From positions 113,513 to 177,512 of the forward strand of contig NZ_JAHSTV010000014.1 in assembly GCF_019145235.1 (NCBI RefSeq): 64,000 nt of DNA. Reading direction: 5' to 3'. The notes under the pieces were generated by a model. That model did not search any database and was not told where the DNA came from. It was given only the letters and a program-made list of their open reading frames with translations. This document shows, piece by piece, positions 32,725-42,453 of this stretch (positions within the stretch are counted from its first letter, which is position 1; every line of letters starts with the position of its first letter). Made by a program: the position numbers and the translations under genes. Source of the DNA: Pseudomonas farris. GTDB lineage: Bacteria; Pseudomonadota; Gammaproteobacteria; Pseudomonadales; Pseudomonadaceae.

Positions 32725-34119
32725 TCAAGGCCTCGCTTCGGTAAAGCTTTGCTCGCGCCCCGTGTCAGGGTCTTCTGATTCCGAGTCTGTTTCTGTTTCT
32801 GTTTCAACTTCTGATTCGGGCTCGGCATCCGGATTGAAATCAGCTTCCGGGTTGACCGGGTTCTGCATCTGATCCTGCACCACCTGCTCATCGACTCGCG
32901 GGTCAAGACAAGCGACCAGTGGCGAACTCGACATACTGTCCGGCATGGCCACGTGATGCAGTGGAGCATCGTCTACCTGATGCAGGTTGGTGACCGCTTT
33001 CGGGCGGATTCGCCACACCAGCACCAGGGCGAAGAAGCTGAAGAAGGCATAGAGCATCTGACTGCCGAATAGCTTCATCAACACCCCGGCCACCAGCGGT
33101 CCGATACTCGCGCCGACACCGTAGGTCACCAGCAGCATCGCCGTCAGCGACACCCGGCGATCACCCTCGACGTGGTCGTTGGAGAATGCCACCGCCAACG
33201 GGTACAGGCAGAACTGCACCAACGAACAGAAAAACCCGGCGATGAACAGCACCTCCAGCGGCACCTGCTGCATGATTGCCAGCGGCAACGCAGCCAGCGC
33301 CAGGCTGAACGCGAAGCAGCGGATCAACAGCGCCCGGTCATAGCGATCCGACAGCCAACCCAACGGCCACTGCACCACTAAGCCTGCAAAAATGCAGCTA
33401 CCCATGAACAGACCGACCTGTTCGGTGGACAGCCCTTGCTGCGAGGCATACAGCGGCGCCAGACCGTAGAACGAACCGACGATCAAACCTGAACCCAACA
33501 CCGTACTCAGTGACTGCGGCACACGCTTGATGAAGAATCGTGGCTCCATCGGCGCCGGGTGCAAAGGCGCCGGGTGAATCCGCCGCGTCAAGGCCACCGG
33601 CACCAGGCACAGGGCGAAGCACAGGGCAACCAGCATCAGCAATTCCAAGCCCAGGCCCGGATGCATGACCAGAATCAGTTGACCCAGCACCAACCCCAGG
33701 TACGAGGCGATCATGTAACCGCTGAACACCACGCCACGCTGCTTGGCTTCTGCCTGCTCATTGAGCCAGCTTTCGATCACCATGTACTGGCACATCATGC
33801 CCAGGCCGACGATCACCCGCAGGAACAACCACGCGGGCAACCAGTCCACCAAGCCATGGCCCAGCACTGCCGCGCCAACGATCCCGGCGCAGGCTGAATA
33901 AGCTCGAATATGCCCGACCCGGGCAATCAGCCGGTGGCCGATCTTGCCGCCCAGCACCAGGCCGAAATAGTTGGCTGCCATCAACGCACCGACCCACAGG
34001 CTGTCGACGTTATCGGCCGCCAGGCGCAGGGCAAGGTAAGTACTCAACAGGCCCGAGCCGATCAACATCATCAGCGAGGCGAAATACAGCCCCCGAAAAG
34101 ATTTCAAGATTTGGCGCAT
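32725..34119 (-). CDS. MFS transporter (YcaD-like) with an acidic C-terminal tail
   Basis: 464 residues. Twelve membrane helices between residues 8 and 385, with MFS loops WLSDRYDRA and GKIGHRL; the overall pattern is that of the YcaD/YfkF group of sugar-like or drug-like transporters. The last 75 residues are soluble and very acidic (a Glu/Asp/Thr-rich tract), which is unusual for the family. The gene is 71 bases downstream of the glutamine-synthetase-like gene and may be co-transcribed, though the substrate is unknown. Confidence 0.82.
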   Translation of the reverse strand: MRQILKSFRGLYFASLMMLIGSGLLSTYLALRLAADNVDSLWVGALMAANYFGLVLGGKIGHRLIARVGHIRAYSACAGIVGAAVLGHGLVDWLPAWLFLRVIVGLGMMCQYMVIESWLNEQAEAKQRGVVFSGYMIASYLGLVLGQLILVMHPGLGLELLMLVALCFALCLVPVALTRRIHPAPLHPAPMEPRFFIKRVPQSLSTVLGSGLIVGSFYGLAPLYASQQGLSTEQVGLFMGSCIFAGLVVQWPLGWLSDRYDRALLIRCFAFSLALAALPLAIMQQVPLEVLFIAGFFCSLVQFCLYPLAVAFSNDHVEGDRRVSLTAMLLVTYGVGASIGPLVAGVLMKLFGSQMLYAFFSFFALVLVWRIRPKAVTNLHQVDDAPLHHVAMPDSMSSSPLVACLDPRVDEQVVQDQMQNPVNPEADFNPDAEPESEVETETETDSESEDPDTGREQSFTEARP

Positions 34120-34190
34120 CGGCTTTCCGAGCGGCTCCTTGCAGTGAGTATCGGGCTATCGACAAACGATAGCCCGACGGCGACGGGTCG

Positions 34191-35534
34191 TCAGGCCTGG
34201 GCTGCTAGAACACGCCGTTCCCAGGGAGTAATTTCATCAAAGAAGCTGGTCAACTCCATGGTCTTCGAAGCGATGTAGCCTTCGATGAACTCCTTGCCGA
34301 ACAGTTCCTTCGCCAATTGGCTACGTTTCAGACGTTCGAGAGCGGCATGCAAGGTACACGGCAACGAAAGATTATCCGGCACAACGAACTCACCCTGGAT
34401 CGGCTCGCTCGGCTCCAGTTTGTTTTCGATGCCATACAACCCCGCGGCCAGGCTCGCGGCGATCGCCAGATACGGATTGGCATCGGCCCCCGGCAAGCGG
34501 TTTTCGACCCGACGAGCGACCGGTGAACTGGCCGGAATGCGCAGCCCGGCCGCGCGATTGTCGTGGGACCAGCAGGCATTGTTCGGCGATGCGAAAGGAT
34601 GGCACAGGCGCTGATAGGAGTTCACGTTCGGCGCAAACAGCGCGGTGAAATCCGCCAGGCCGGCCTGCTGACCACCGATAAAATGACGGAAGGTCGCGGT
34701 CGGCTCGCCGGCCTTGTCGCTGAACACGTTACGCCCGGTGCCGATCTCCACGATGCTCTGGTGAATATGCATCGAACTGCCCGGTGTGTGGGCCAACGGC
34801 TTGGCCATGCAGACCACGGTCAGGCCATGCTTGAGCGCCACTTCTTTGAGCAGATGCTTGAACAACAAGGTCTGGTCGGCCAGCAGAAGCGGATCGCCGT
34901 GCAGCAGGTTGATCTCGAACTGGCTGACGCCCATCTCGTGCATGAAGGTATCGCGCGGCAAGCCCAGCGCCGCCATGCATTCGTAGACTTCATTGAAGAA
35001 CGGCCGCAAGCCGTTATTGGAACTGACGCTGAACGCCGAATGACCGTCCTCACGACGACCGTCCAGGCCCAGTGGTGGCTGGAAGGGTTGCGTCGGGTCA
35101 GGGTTGGGCGCGAAGACGAAGAACTCCAGCTCGGTCGCCACCACCGGCGCCAGACCGAGAGCGGCGTATCGAGCGATCACGGCCTTGAGTTGGCCGCGGG
35201 TCGACAACGGCGAGCTCTCGCCAGTCAGCTCGTCTGCATCGCAAATGGCCAACGCCCGAGGCTGCTGGCTCCAGGGCAAGCGGTGGATCTGCGCGGGATC
35301 AGGCACCAGCGCCAAGTCGCCATCATCACTGCCGTAAAAGCGCGCCGGCGGATAACCGCCCATGATGCATTGCAGCAGCACTCCCCGCGCCATCTGCAAA
35401 CGCCGCCCTTCAAGAAATCCTTCGGCGGTCATCACCTTGCCGCGTGGTACGCCGTTCAGGTCCGGCGTGACACATTCAATCTCATCAATGCCCGTCAATC
35501 GCTGCGCGAGTGAACGATGGCCATCGGTTGTCAT
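34191..35534 (-). CDS. Glutamine synthetase family protein, probably gamma-glutamylpolyamine synthetase
   Basis: 447 residues, from ATG 35534 (MTTDGHRSLAQRL). It has the class signatures of GS: SSMHIHQSI, ACWSHDNRAAGLRIP and ENRLPGADANPYLAIAASLAAGLYGIENKL. The short N-terminal domain and this sequence type match PuuA/PauA-type enzymes, which ligate glutamate to polyamines, rather than nitrogen-assimilating GlnA. A 9-base inverted repeat stands in its leader. Substrate is inference. Confidence 0.85.
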   Translation of the reverse strand: MTTDGHRSLAQRLTGIDEIECVTPDLNGVPRGKVMTAEGFLEGRRLQMARGVLLQCIMGGYPPARFYGSDDGDLALVPDPAQIHRLPWSQQPRALAICDADELTGESSPLSTRGQLKAVIARYAALGLAPVVATELEFFVFAPNPDPTQPFQPPLGLDGRREDGHSAFSVSSNNGLRPFFNEVYECMAALGLPRDTFMHEMGVSQFEINLLHGDPLLLADQTLLFKHLLKEVALKHGLTVVCMAKPLAHTPGSSMHIHQSIVEIGTGRNVFSDKAGEPTATFRHFIGGQQAGLADFTALFAPNVNSYQRLCHPFASPNNACWSHDNRAAGLRIPASSPVARRVENRLPGADANPYLAIAASLAAGLYGIENKLEPSEPIQGEFVVPDNLSLPCTLHAALERLKRSQLAKELFGKEFIEGYIASKTMELTSFFDEITPWERRVLAAQA

Positions 35535-35547
35535 GACGCAATCCTTG

Positions 35548-35578
35548 TTGTACGAGCCGCGAACGGCGACTCGTACAA
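35548..35578 (-). promoter_or_regulatory. Inverted repeat in the leader of the glutamine-synthetase-like gene
   Basis: TTGTACGAG (35548-35556) and CTCGTACAA (35570-35578) are perfect 9-base arms; inside them GCCG-CGAA-CGGC can form a second small stem. It starts 13 bases before the start codon, so it may be an operator or an RNA hairpin near the ribosome binding site. Confidence 0.6.
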
Positions 35579-35628
35579 AATAGGCTCCGGCTGTTCGGAA
35601 TATCAAGCAGCGTCAAACAAAAAGATAT

Positions 35629-36321
35629 TCAGGGAAGGTAAAGGCTGAACACGCCGCCGCCCAGTGGGCCGCCGTTGCTGATTTCTGTGCGTCCGCCCAC
35701 GCCATTGCGCTGATGCAACGCGGCAATTCGCCCGGCAAAGTACAGGCCCAGGCCGGTGCTGCCACTGCTGTGATTGATGCCCTGCACGTAATCGGCCTGA
35801 CGCCCGATCATCTCGGCTGGATAACCCTCGCCATCGTCATTGATGGTCAGCACCAGTTGCCCGGCCTCGTCGCTGACGCTGATCAACAAGGCATGGCGGG
35901 CGTAACGAATGGCGTTGTTGATGCAATTGGCAAGCACCGAGGCAATGAGCTCACGATCGAAGAAACCCAGCGGGCTCAACGGGTCCACTTCATAGGTCGC
36001 GATAATGCCGCGGCTGGCGAACACTTCTTGATGAGCCGCCAGTTGCGCCTCAATGAAATCATCCAGCTCATGGTAGGCCGGTTGCAACGGCATCTGGTTG
36101 ACGCCGAGTTTGTACAGCCCCAGCAGCTGCACCAGCATGCCATTGAGGTGGGCAAACTCGAAGTCGATCACGCCCTGCTCCGGGGTGTGCTGCTCCGGAT
36201 CGGGCAGGCGCGCCAGCCATTGGCTGTGCGCCTGCATCAGCATGGCCAGTGAGTTCTTCATGTCATGCACGGTGGAGGCAATCACCGTGGAAAAGTCGAG
36301 TGACGGTTCGCTGTCGATCAT
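35629..36321 (-). CDS. Small histidine kinase without sensor domain
   Basis: 230 residues, from an ATG that overlaps the stop of the preceding receiver-TPR gene by four bases. The phospho-acceptor is His19 in STVHDMKNSLAML, followed directly by the ATPase with NAIRYA, NDDGEGYPAEM and GSTGLGLYFAGRI. No membrane helix or PAS domain is present, so it must take its input from a partner, most simply the co-translated receiver-TPR protein. Confidence 0.83.
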   Translation of the reverse strand: MIDSEPSLDFSTVIASTVHDMKNSLAMLMQAHSQWLARLPDPEQHTPEQGVIDFEFAHLNGMLVQLLGLYKLGVNQMPLQPAYHELDDFIEAQLAAHQEVFASRGIIATYEVDPLSPLGFFDRELIASVLANCINNAIRYARHALLISVSDEAGQLVLTINDDGEGYPAEMIGRQADYVQGINHSSGSTGLGLYFAGRIAALHQRNGVGGRTEISNGGPLGGGVFSLYLP

Positions 36322-37922
36322 TCGCCGAACGCCTTGATTTTCAGTTTCTGGTAGCGCGGATAACGCGCGTCGGTATCGGGCATCAGGCCGACGGTTTTCA
36401 GGCAGGCGCGACATTCTTCCAGTTCGGCCGACGGCACGCTGGTGTCGGTGCCATGCAGCAGCGACTGCGCCATGTTCAGGGCAATACTGATGTTTTTCGG
36501 CTGCAGTGCCAGGGCTTTGCGGAATACATCCCGGGCTTCCACCAGGTTGCCGGTCTTGTACACCCGCACGCCCTGACGGTTAAGGTCGGCGGCCGCGTTG
36601 CCGGAGTTGAGGATGGTCGGGTCGTCGGTCAGCTTGGCGATGCCTTTCATCACGGTCGGATCGTCGCCGTAGATCTCCGCACAGTTTTTCAGCATCGAAG
36701 CGCCGGCACTCGCCTGCCCGAGCATTTGCAACTGCTTGGCCACCAGCAGCGCCGCTTCGGCGCTCATGAACTGCTCCATGCCATCGAGGCGCATCATCGC
36801 CTGTTCGGTGAGCTTCTCGGCGGTTTCAGCATCGTTGAGCAGCAGGCTGGTGGCTTTCATCAGGCGCGCACGAATTTGCAAGCCGGGATCGGAAGGATTC
36901 TCCTTCGCCACCGCACTCAGCGTTGTGTTGATTTCAAGGCGGGTCCGGGTGTCTAGCCCCTTCTCACTGCCTTTGCTGATCAAGGCATGGGCCAGGCCGA
37001 GGTTGCTTTCCGCATCCTTGAAACGTGACTGCGCCCCTTGGGCCACGGCCTGTCGATAAGCTTTGGAGGCGGTATCAAAATCCTCGTTGGCCATCGCCAG
37101 CTTGCCCAGCAACGCTTGCCGGCGCACCGCCAGCGGCGACAGGCGAATAGCCTCTTCCAAGACTCTCTGCGCCCCCTTGGTGTCCCCTTCGGCGACCAGC
37201 ACATCGGCCATGCCATCGTAGAGGGCCGGCATCATCGGGAAAACTTTCAGGGCTTTTTCGTAAATGCCTTTGGCCTGGCTGACCTGACCACGCTTGAACA
37301 GCAACTGGCCCAACCCGGCAAACGCCCAAGGCAAAGGCCGATCAGCAATGATGCTGTCATAGAGACGCTCCAGCGCTTCGTTCTGGTTCAAGTCGCGCAA
37401 CGCATCGGCGCGGTAACGCAGGCACAGCGGCGAATAACGAATGTCCTGTTTGCACAGGGCGATGCAAGCATTGAGCACTTCAACCGGTTTGCCCCGGTCA
37501 AGGGCTTGCAGGATCGGTTTGAGCAAGGTTTTGCGCTGCTCCAGGCGCTCCAGGCGCTGGGCCAGGCCCGAACGGTTGAACGGCTTGGTCAAGTAAGCAT
37601 CAGGCTCATGTTCCAGTGCGCTGAGCACCATGGCCTGGCTGGTTTCGGCAGTGACCATGACAAACACGCTTTCATGGCTGATCAGCTTCTCGATCATCAG
37701 GTCTTCAAGCACCTGCTGACCGTTCTTTTTGCCATCGCCCAGGTGGAAGTCCTGCAGGATGAAATCGTAGGACTTCTGCGAGCACATGCGCAGCGCCTGT
37801 TCACCGGTATCGGCGGTATCGACGTCCTTGACGCCCAGCTCCCGCAGCATGGACCTGACGGAACTGCGGAAATCCGAGAAATCATCGACGATCAGAAAAC
37901 TCTTTTGGTGATACGACAGCAT
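36318..37922 (-). CDS. Response regulator with TPR repeats
   Basis: 534 residues, from ATG 37922 (MLSYHQKSFLIVDDF). The receiver (residues 8-130) has acidic DD, phosphorylatable Asp58 in FILQDFHLGDG and lysine in YLTKPF. The remaining 400 residues contain tetratricopeptide helices (e.g. WAFAGLGQLLFKRGQVSQAKGIYEKALKVFP and NRQGVRVYKTGNLVEARDVFRKALALQP). It likely acts by protein binding and not on DNA. Co-translated with the small kinase and divergent from the CheB/CheR hybrid; similar genes in Pseudomonas have no firm role. Confidence 0.82.
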   Translation of the reverse strand: MLSYHQKSFLIVDDFSDFRSSVRSMLRELGVKDVDTADTGEQALRMCSQKSYDFILQDFHLGDGKKNGQQVLEDLMIEKLISHESVFVMVTAETSQAMVLSALEHEPDAYLTKPFNRSGLAQRLERLEQRKTLLKPILQALDRGKPVEVLNACIALCKQDIRYSPLCLRYRADALRDLNQNEALERLYDSIIADRPLPWAFAGLGQLLFKRGQVSQAKGIYEKALKVFPMMPALYDGMADVLVAEGDTKGAQRVLEEAIRLSPLAVRRQALLGKLAMANEDFDTASKAYRQAVAQGAQSRFKDAESNLGLAHALISKGSEKGLDTRTRLEINTTLSAVAKENPSDPGLQIRARLMKATSLLLNDAETAEKLTEQAMMRLDGMEQFMSAEAALLVAKQLQMLGQASAGASMLKNCAEIYGDDPTVMKGIAKLTDDPTILNSGNAAADLNRQGVRVYKTGNLVEARDVFRKALALQPKNISIALNMAQSLLHGTDTSVPSAELEECRACLKTVGLMPDTDARYPRYQKLKIKAFGE

Positions 37923-38304
37923 CGAAGATTTCCAGGCAATTAAGAAGAACAACCCAAAGGCAACCACACGGGCGAGCTCAGCTTCGCGGCCTTTTTGACG
38001 CGCAGATGATAGCGGGAGGCCATAAGCCATCAAGCAATTTCGCATAAACCCGTGACGCCAGTTGCCGGCCGTCAGAAGTAAAAATGACAACGACTGGTCG
38101 GGTTATCGGCCAGTAGTCGCGTTCCCTTGAAGCAGCAGGAGTGCAATTGCGCATTTGCTTGTCAAAAACGTATATAGGCCCATAAATGCGCGCTAAATAA
38201 TTGAAGGGGTTATTGAAAAACGGGATTATTCTGTTTTATGACCCGCGCTTTTTATACCCGCTTGCATGCACAGCGTTTTACATCGCCAGCAAAGGCAGAA
38301 TGAA
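37923..38304. other. 382-bp divergent promoter region of the receiver-TPR gene and the CheB/CheR hybrid
   Basis: AT-rich around 38150-38260. A sigma-70-like promoter for the rightward gene reads TTGTCA (38159-38164), 17-base spacer, ATAAAT (38182-38187). A second weaker candidate starts TTGAAA near 38213. No gene-like frame accepted; the reading frame that extends the TPR gene upstream has no ribosome binding site. Confidence 0.5.
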
Positions 38305-41300
38305 ATGACCACCACCCCCAAGCCTTCGGCCACGGCTCCCGAGCGACAGGCCTTGAGTCCCAGCACCCTGGACTTTCCGGTGGTAGGCATCGGCGCGTCG
38401 GCGGGCGGACTCCAGGCCATTAAGTTGTTCTTCGAGAACATGCCTCACGACAATGGCATGTCGTTTGTAATCATTCTTCATCTGTCGCCCGACCATCAAA
38501 GCATCGCTGACAAGATCATCCAGGAATCGACCCGGATGCCGGTCTTGCAGGTCACCGAAACCGTGCCGATCGAGAAAAACCGGGTGTACGTCATCTCGCC
38601 GGCGCAGCGACTGACGCTGAATGACAACAACCTTGAAGTGGGTGAAAACGATCCACAGCTGGGACGCCACGCCTCGATTGATCTGTTTTTCCGCGATCTG
38701 GCGCAAGTGCACCGCGAGCGCGCCTTCTGCCTGGTGCTCTCGGGCACCGGCTCCGATGGCGCGGTCGGCTTGTCGCGCATCAAGGAACAGGGCGGTATCA
38801 CCCTCGCCCAGGTGCCGGAAGATGCCGAGTTCGACGGCATGCCACGAGCGGCCATCGAGACCGGCATGGTCGATCTGGTGTTGCCCGTGGTGGAAATGCC
38901 GCAAAAGCTGCTGGACCTGTGGCACAACTCCCGGGAAATCACCTTGCCCGCCGCCAACGATCCGGAACTTCAATCCTTCGCGTCGGTGTCCGAGCGTGAT
39001 GCAGCGCTCGCCGAACAAATGCTGCACGACATCCTGATCCAGTTGCGCACCGGCACCGGCCATGACTTCAAGCACTATAAACGTGCGACGGTATTGCGCC
39101 GGATCGAGCGCCGGATGCAGGTCACTGGCCAGCCAGACCTGGGGGCTTATTACCATTACCTGCAAAGTAATCCCGAAGAAACCAAGGCGCTGCTGGGGGA
39201 CATGCTGATCGGCGTGACCAATTTCTTCCGTGATCGCGAAGCCTTCGAAGCGCTGGAACGCGATGTCATACCGCAACTGGTCAGTGCCGCGGTGTCGGCG
39301 CAGCCTGAGAAAGAAGAAATTCGAGTGTGGTCCGCTGGTTGTTCCACCGGCGAAGAAGCCTATAGCCTGGCGATGCTGGTCAACGATCAGCTGCAACAGG
39401 AAGCCAGCCAGGCCTCGCTGCAAGTTTTCGCCACCGACATCGACGAGCGCGCCATCAGTTTCGGCCGGGCCGGTCTGTACTCGCAAGCCATCGTCACGGA
39501 TGTGCCGCCCCCCCGTCTGCGGCACTATTTCATCAAGGAAGACGACCACTACCGGATTCGCAAGGAAATCCGCGAGAAGGTGCTGTTTGCCAAACACAGC
39601 CTGCTGTCCGACCCGCCCTTTTCGCAAATCGACCTGATCGTTTGCCGCAACTTGTTGATCTATCTGGATCGCGAAGTACAGCGCGAAATCCTTCAGATGT
39701 TCCACTTTGCATTGCGTCCCGGCGGCTTCCTGTTCCTGGGTTCTTCCGAAAGCGCCGAAGCTTGTCATGAGCTGTTCACGCCGGTGGACAAACGCAACCG
39801 GATCTTCCGCGCCAAGACCGGCACCGCCAATAGCCGACGCACGCCCACCGTGCCGCGCGGTGGTTATGTGCGCACCAGCGTTTCCCGGCAGGAACCGCAA
39901 CACACCGTGCAGCGCAAGCTGTCCTTCGCCGACATCCACCAGCGCGCCCTCGAACGCTCCGGCCCGCCGAGCATGATCGTCGATACCAACGCCGACATCT
40001 TGCACATGAGCGAAAGTGCCGGGCGTTTCCTGCGGCATGTGGGCGGTGAGCTGTCACGCAATCTGTTGACGTTGATCCTTCCGGAACTGCGCCTGGAAAT
40101 CCGCACCACGCTGTTCCAGGCACAGCAGAGCGGCGTGGCCGTCAAATCCCGCGAGGTGCCGCTCAAGCGCGAAGACCGACGTTACAAGGTCAGCCTTGAA
40201 GTGCAGCCCTACAAGGACGAAGAGTCGGACGGCGATTTTGTCCTGGTGATTTTCGAGGAAGTCGAAGTCGATCCTTCGCAGACGGCCATGACCCTGCTGC
40301 AAACCGAGAGCCAGGTACTGTCCAACCTGGAGCGTGAACTGCAGCGCACCAAGCTGCACTTGCAAGACACCATTGAACAATCGGAAATTTCCAGTGAAGA
40401 ACTGAAAGCCTCCAACGAAGAAATGCAGGCGATCAACGAAGAACTGCGTTCGGCCACCGAAGAGTTGGAAACCAGCAAGGAAGAGCTGCAATCGATCAAC
40501 GAAGAGTTGCTGACGGTCAACTACGAACTGAAAACCAAAGTCGAAGAAACCGACAAGATCAACGACTACCTGACCAACCTTATCGCCTCCACCGACATTG
40601 CCACGGTCTTTGTCGACCGCAGCATGCGGATCAAGTGGTTCACCCCGCGCGCCACCGACATTTTCAGCATGTTGCCGATGGATACCGGCCGCTCCCTGCT
40701 CGACATCACGCATCGCCTGGACTACGACGACCTGGCGGGTGACGCCGCACAGGTATTCGAATCATTGAACATGATCGAACGCGAAGTCAGCAGTACCGAC
40801 AAGCGCTGGTACATCGCCCGCCTGCTGCCCTACCGCTCCAGCGAAGACCATATCGACGGCACCGTGCTGACCTTCATCGACATCACCAAACGCCGCGCGG
40901 CCGAAGAAGAACTGCGCCTGGGCGAAGAACGCATGCGCCTGGTGGCCGAAAGTACCCGCGACTACGCGATCATCACCCTCGATGAACAGGGTGTGATCAC
41001 CAGCTGGAACAAAGGCGCCGAATTGATCTTCGGCTACAGCAAGGCCGAGGCCGAAGGCGCGTATTACGACTTCATTTTTTCCGCCGAAGACCGCGCCACT
41101 GGGGTGCCCGAAACCGAACTGCAGGCCGCACGCACCCATGGCCGATCCGAAGATGAACGCTGGCACCTGCGCAAGGATGGCAGCCGTTTCTATTGCAGCG
41201 GCGAAGTCACCCTGCTCAACGGTGACCATCTTCGGGGCTACGTGAAAATCGCCCGTGACCTGACCGGTCACAAACGCCAGCATGAAGAGCAGAGCCAACA

Positions 41301-42438
41301 ACTGGCCGAGACGCTGAACACCAATTACCTCAAGGATGAGTTCTTCGCGGTCATGTCCCACGAACTCAAGCACCCGCTGAACCTGATCCAGCTCAACGCC
41401 GAACTGCTGCGCCGCTTACCGGTGACCAAAGCGGTTGCCCCGGCCGCCAAAGCGGTCAGCACCATTTGCGATGCCGTCAGTAGCCAGGCACGGATCATCG
41501 ACGACTTGCTAGACGTCGCCCGTGTCCGTACCGGCAAGCTCAAACTGAAACCGATCGCCATGGATCTGGCCAGTGTGCTGCGCGATATTCACGACGTCGT
41601 TCTCAATGATCGGCACAGCACCACCGTTGAGTTGCAAGTTCCTTCGGAGCCGTTGATGGTCCACGCCGATCCGACACGCCTGGAGCAGATCATCTGGAAT
41701 CTGGTGAACAACGCACTGAAATTCACCCCGCCCAATGGCCGCGTGCAATTGATCGCGAGCAAGGCTGGGAACATGGCGCGGCTGGACGTCAAAGACAACG
41801 GCATCGGCATTGCGGCCGAGAACCTTGAACACGTATTCGACCTGTTCGGGCAGGCTGAGACACAACACACCAACCACCAACGCGAGGGGCTGGGCATCGG
41901 CTTGTCATTGGTTCGCCAATTGACCGAAGCACAAAAGGGTACGGTTGAGGTGAGTTCACCGGGCATCGGGGCCGGCTGTACCTTCAGCGTTTACTTGCCG
42001 CTGGCCCACGCCGAAGGTGAAACTCAAGCCGCAGCCCCGATCGACGAGGCGTCAGGAAGATTGAGCGGCTTGACGATCCTGCTGGTCGACGACTCTGCCG
42101 AGGTGCTGGAAACCTTGAAAATGCTGCTGGAAATGGAAGATGCCGAAGTCGTTGCCTTTGATCGTCCGGCGGCCGCTCTGGACGCGGCGAAGAGCACCCG
42201 TTTCGACCTGATCATTTCGGACTTGGGCATGCCGGTCATGAACGGCCATGAGTTGATGAATGCACTGCGTCAGTTGCCGCTCACCAAGGATGTGCCGGCC
42301 ATTGCCCTGACCGGTTATGGCTCCAGCAGCGACATTAAAAAGGCCCGTCAATCAGGTTTTAACCAGCACATTGGAAAACCGGTTTCCTACGATGACTTGA
42401 TCGCTACCATCGAGACCCTGCGCCAGCCCCGGACCTGA
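38305..42438 (+). CDS. CheB-CheR-PAS hybrid histidine kinase with receiver
   Basis: 1377 residues, cytoplasmic. Order: CheB methylesterase (about 23-205; nucleophile Ser32 in GIGASAGG, His in HLSPDH, Asp in GTGSDGAVG); CheR methyltransferase (about 215-480; VWSAGCSTGEEAYSLAM and LIVCRNLLIYLD); a Glu-rich coiled coil (about 660-755); two PAS domains (about 755-870 and 890-1000); HisKA with His1019 (MSHELKHPLNLI); ATPase (NALKFT, DNGIGI, GLGIGLSL); and a receiver with Asp1306 (DLIISDLGMPVMNG). All catalytic residues appear present. ATG 38305 follows AAAGGCAG; ATG 38266 is less likely. Target receptors are unknown. Confidence 0.88.
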   Translation: MTTTPKPSATAPERQALSPSTLDFPVVGIGASAGGLQAIKLFFENMPHDNGMSFVIILHLSPDHQSIADKIIQESTRMPVLQVTETVPIEKNRVYVISPAQRLTLNDNNLEVGENDPQLGRHASIDLFFRDLAQVHRERAFCLVLSGTGSDGAVGLSRIKEQGGITLAQVPEDAEFDGMPRAAIETGMVDLVLPVVEMPQKLLDLWHNSREITLPAANDPELQSFASVSERDAALAEQMLHDILIQLRTGTGHDFKHYKRATVLRRIERRMQVTGQPDLGAYYHYLQSNPEETKALLGDMLIGVTNFFRDREAFEALERDVIPQLVSAAVSAQPEKEEIRVWSAGCSTGEEAYSLAMLVNDQLQQEASQASLQVFATDIDERAISFGRAGLYSQAIVTDVPPPRLRHYFIKEDDHYRIRKEIREKVLFAKHSLLSDPPFSQIDLIVCRNLLIYLDREVQREILQMFHFALRPGGFLFLGSSESAEACHELFTPVDKRNRIFRAKTGTANSRRTPTVPRGGYVRTSVSRQEPQHTVQRKLSFADIHQRALERSGPPSMIVDTNADILHMSESAGRFLRHVGGELSRNLLTLILPELRLEIRTTLFQAQQSGVAVKSREVPLKREDRRYKVSLEVQPYKDEESDGDFVLVIFEEVEVDPSQTAMTLLQTESQVLSNLERELQRTKLHLQDTIEQSEISSEELKASNEEMQAINEELRSATEELETSKEELQSINEELLTVNYELKTKVEETDKINDYLTNLIASTDIATVFVDRSMRIKWFTPRATDIFSMLPMDTGRSLLDITHRLDYDDLAGDAAQVFESLNMIEREVSSTDKRWYIARLLPYRSSEDHIDGTVLTFIDITKRRAAEEELRLGEERMRLVAESTRDYAIITLDEQGVITSWNKGAELIFGYSKAEAEGAYYDFIFSAEDRATGVPETELQAARTHGRSEDERWHLRKDGSRFYCSGEVTLLNGDHLRGYVKIARDLTGHKRQHEEQSQQLAETLNTNYLKDEFFAVMSHELKHPLNLIQLNAELLRRLPVTKAVAPAAKAVSTICDAVSSQARIIDDLLDVARVRTGKLKLKPIAMDLASVLRDIHDVVLNDRHSTTVELQVPSEPLMVHADPTRLEQIIWNLVNNALKFTPPNGRVQLIASKAGNMARLDVKDNGIGIAAENLEHVFDLFGQAETQHTNHQREGLGIGLSLVRQLTEAQKGTVEVSSPGIGAGCTFSVYLPLAHAEGETQAAAPIDEASGRLSGLTILLVDDSAEVLETLKMLLEMEDAEVVAFDRPAAALDAAKSTRFDLIISDLGMPVMNGHELMNALRQLPLTKDVPAIALTGYGSSSDIKKARQSGFNQHIGKPVSYDDLIATIETLRQPRT

Positions 42439-42453
42439 CGAGCCGGCAATGGC

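Noticed and set aside
39000..40038. 586-codon frame antisense to the CheB/CheR hybrid (from 38278)
   Set aside because: All conserved CheB and CheR motifs are on the plus strand; the antisense frame has no known domain.
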